Source: Flavobacteriaceae bacterium (lineage in GTDB: Bacteria; Bacteroidota; Bacteroidia; Flavobacteriales; Flavobacteriaceae). Taken from it: a DNA stretch of 47,410 nucleotides. The notes beneath the pieces are model-generated. The model saw only the letters and a program-made list of their open reading frames with translations, was not told the DNA's origin and did no database searches. The position numbers and the translations under genes were made by a program. The stretch is taken from NCBI GenBank assembly GCA_009886755.1, contig QXYU01000039.1, positions 1 through 47,410 of the forward strand, written 5' to 3'. Numbering within the stretch: the stretch's first letter is position 1; every line of letters begins with the position of its first letter. Below, piece after piece: positions 45,548 through 47,410 of this stretch.

Positions 45548-46864
45548 ATGAAATATTTAGACATTACATACAGAAAAATGAACAAGGTTCTTCTTCTGCT
45601 AAGTGCATTAGCTATTGTCTCTTGTACCTTTGATGATGAAGTTGATCCGAATCGACCCAGTTTACAGGGAGTGCTATCAGAAGCATCGATCAACCAACTC
45701 AATAATTTAGTAGTGGGTACACAATCAGCAATGCGATTGGGACTGGAAATTCAAACAACGGGTGCTGGCACTATGGCCAGAGAACTTTATTTGTTTGACG
45801 CCGATCCAAGAAACACAGCCGATCTTTTGGGAGCTAATGGAGCAAACTTAGACAATAACTCGTTCTATACCACTTCTCCTTGGAGATCTCGATATGTTGC
45901 CATCAAAAACGCCAATATTCTTCTTGACGCGGTTGATAACACTTCCGCGGCAAGTGACGCTCAGAAGGCTGGGTATAGAGGTTTTGCTAAGACCGTCATC
46001 GCACACGAACTAATTCAGTTAGTTAAATCCTTTAACCGTGCACGAATTGATGTATCCGACCCTAAAAATCTGGGCCCTATACAAGATGCTAGTGCAGTAT
46101 TTTCAGCAGTCAACACAATGCTAGATGATGCTTTATCTGATTTAAGCAGAGCAGGATCTTCTTTTGCATTTTCATTGGCAGGTTTCACGAGTTTTGATTC
46201 CCCGAGTACATTTTCTCAATTCAATCATGCTTTAAAAGCAGTTGTAGCAGTATACAGCGGAGACAGCTCTGGTGCGCTTACGTCACTCTCAGCTTCCTTT
46301 ATGGATATCGATGGAGATTTGACGGTTGGACCCAAACACGTTTTCAGCCTCAACAGTGGTGATTCAACCAATCCTATTTATAAGATTGTAGACAACAATG
46401 GAGATCAAATCATTGTACACGACAGCTTTATGAATGATGCTGAAGCTGGTGATACTCGTGTTTCCAGAAAAACAGTTGTCCGAGCCAATCCAGCTTCTCA
46501 AGATGGATTGACAGGAACGCATCAAACAGCCTTGTATAGCACAAATGTTTCTTCTATAGATATCGTTCGAAATGAGGAATTGGTTCTCTTGTATGCAGAG
46601 GCAAACATTCCTGGTGACCTTGCAGAGGCAACTCGCGCAATTAATGTCATTAGAAATGCTGCTGGATTAGCTGACTATAGTGATGCTAATACAGCTGCTG
46701 CACTGACAACAGAACTATTGCATCAAAGAAGATATTCTCTTTGGTGTGAAAATCACAGAATGTATGATTTGAGAAGATATAATTTATCATCTTCATTACC
46801 GCTTGACAGATCTGGCGATCAAGTATTCAATGTATTCCCTATCCCTCTGACAGAGAATGAATAA
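45548..46864 (+). CDS. SusD/RagB-family nutrient-binding outer-membrane lipoprotein
   Basis: 438 residues, somewhat short for SusD (often about 500). Lipoprotein signal with lipobox 'AIVSC'; either ATG 45548 or ATG 45578 (giving 'MNKVLLLLSALAIVSC') may be the start, the latter being the more classic signal. The TPR-like helical scaffold is indicated by 'RYVAIKNANILLDAV' and 'GYRGFAKTVIAHELIQLVK', and the end shows the family hallmark 'ELLHQRRYSLWCENHRMYDL' followed by 'NVFPIPLTENE'. It closes the SusC transporter from outside. Followed by a strong terminator. Confidence 0.93.
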   Translation: MKYLDITYRKMNKVLLLLSALAIVSCTFDDEVDPNRPSLQGVLSEASINQLNNLVVGTQSAMRLGLEIQTTGAGTMARELYLFDADPRNTADLLGANGANLDNNSFYTTSPWRSRYVAIKNANILLDAVDNTSAASDAQKAGYRGFAKTVIAHELIQLVKSFNRARIDVSDPKNLGPIQDASAVFSAVNTMLDDALSDLSRAGSSFAFSLAGFTSFDSPSTFSQFNHALKAVVAVYSGDSSGALTSLSASFMDIDGDLTVGPKHVFSLNSGDSTNPIYKIVDNNGDQIIVHDSFMNDAEAGDTRVSRKTVVRANPASQDGLTGTHQTALYSTNVSSIDIVRNEELVLLYAEANIPGDLAEATRAINVIRNAAGLADYSDANTAAALTTELLHQRRYSLWCENHRMYDLRRYNLSSSLPLDRSGDQVFNVFPIPLTENE

Positions 46865-46871
46865 TTTTCAC

Positions 46872-46903
46872 AAAAGGCCAAGCAGTTTTGCTTGGCCTTT
46901 TTT
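46872..46903 (+). terminator. Intrinsic terminator after the susCD pair
   Basis: Thirteen-pair stem AAAAGGCCAAGCA / TGCTTGGCCTTTT with loop GTTT (46885-46888) and T's to 46903. Confidence 0.92.
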
Positions 46904-46916
46904 AATTGTACTACAT

Positions 46917-47410
46917 ATGAAAAAAATTATACTATTTAGCTTAGGTCTATTATTCTTTTCTTGCCAAACAAGTCCTGAATCTGGTGTAAATAATTATTTA
47001 AATTACGACGGGAAGTCCGATAAATTGAGCGGTGGTGTGAAAATGATTCCGATTACAACATCAAAAGGAAATTTTAATGTATGGACAAAACGTATAGGAA
47101 ATAACCCCACACAAAAAGTTCTTTTATTGCACGGTGGACCCGGTGCTGCTCATGATTACTTTGAAGCGGCAGACTCTTATTTTCCAAAGGCATCTATCGA
47201 ATATTATTACTATGATCAATTAGGCAATACCAAAAGCGATAATCCAGATGATTTAGATTTATGGACTATTGAAAGATTTGTAGATGAAGTGGAACAGGTT
47301 CGAATTGCTTTAGGTTTGACCAACGAGAACTTCATAATTCTTGGTCATTCATGGGGAGGTATTTTAGGTTTAGAATATGCACTGAAGTATCAACAAAATT
47401 TAAAGGGCTT
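46917..47410 (+). CDS. Lipoprotein alpha/beta hydrolase, proline iminopeptidase type (3' end outside window)
   Basis: The frame from ATG 46917 stays open to the window end (164 codons seen). Lipoprotein signal 'MKKIILFSLGLLFFSC' with lipobox FFSC, so it should be membrane-anchored and probably in the periplasm or on the surface. The alpha/beta hydrolase fold shows the oxyanion-hole motif HGGPG (in 'LLLHGGPGAAHDYF', near residue 74), 'YYYDQLGNTKS' and the nucleophile elbow GHSWGG (near residue 143). HGGPG with DQ-G-S is typical of prolyl aminopeptidases (family S33). It follows the susD terminator, so it has its own start of transcription. The catalytic Asp and His lie beyond the window. Confidence 0.87.
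   Translation, partial: MKKIILFSLGLLFFSCQTSPESGVNNYLNYDGKSDKLSGGVKMIPITTSKGNFNVWTKRIGNNPTQKVLLLHGGPGAAHDYFEAADSYFPKASIEYYYYDQLGNTKSDNPDDLDLWTIERFVDEVEQVRIALGLTNENFIILGHSWGGILGLEYALKYQQNLKG

Overview
The window looks like a piece of chromosome from a member of the Flavobacteriaceae (Bacteroidota). Several independent signs agree: a tmRNA that encodes the tag GENNYALAA, a fused SecD-SecF translocase, a short ProRS without editing domain, a Rho factor with a long Lys/Asn-rich insertion, a SusC/SusD pair, bacillithiol genes, and the Bacteroidota-type promoter -7 element TANNTTTG in front of many genes. Shine-Dalgarno sequences are not apparent. No rRNA operon, CRISPR array, prophage or insertion sequence was seen.

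Layout. 1-1.1 kb: the 3' end of a ROK-family sugar kinase/regulator and, on the minus strand, the tmRNA gene. 1.4-8.8 kb: typA (+), ftsE (-), then a translationally coupled pair encoding a ~1000-residue secreted TPR protein and a plug-less outer-membrane beta-barrel. 8.9-19.1 kb: a row of plus-strand genes, mostly with their own promoters and terminators: a lipoprotein amidohydrolase, asnB behind a 38-bp palindrome, gyrB, mdh, secDF and a YceI-family protein whose promoter is overlapped by a palindrome. 19.2-25.9 kb, minus strand: the tight cluster folE-cysS-yidD-lgt-yfiT, an OmpP1/FadL-type porin and an Asn/Tyr/Gly-rich secreted protein. 26-32.2 kb: proS (+), tRNA-Glu followed by rpsT (+), rho (-), a DUF4293 membrane protein (+), a YfcE-type phosphodiesterase (-), and a small split membrane-protein locus leading into truA (+) with a TTG start. 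32.2-41.8 kb: an MsbA-like ABC exporter (+), a cdaA-folP pair (-), a plus-strand operon DUF1599-ABC permease-tpiA-prmA-clpS, then a glutathione peroxidase overlapping a trans-sulfuration-type PLP enzyme, and bshB1. 41.8-47.4 kb: tRNA-His, a short repeat-bearing stretch, a GNAT acetyltransferase, a SusC/SusD pair, and the start of a lipoprotein alpha/beta hydrolase of the proline iminopeptidase type, cut by the window end.

Functionally this is mostly housekeeping: translation and ribosome rescue (tmRNA, typA, proS, cysS, rpsT, truA, two tRNAs), DNA topology and transcription termination (gyrB, rho), protein export and envelope building (secDF, yidD, lgt, MsbA-like exporter), central metabolism (mdh, tpiA, asnB, folE, folP) and second-messenger synthesis (cdaA). 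Two genes point to bacillithiol as the low-molecular-weight thiol: bshB1 for synthesis and a YfiT-like DinB protein for use. The last 5 kb is accessory and nutrient-related. I see no clear new defence or mobile system. The most interesting unexplained items are the TPR/beta-barrel pair, the orphan dipeptide-type ABC permease beside a tandem-duplicated DUF1599 protein, the large palindrome before asnB, the split small membrane gene before truA, and an inverted repeat that includes the bshB1 start codon.
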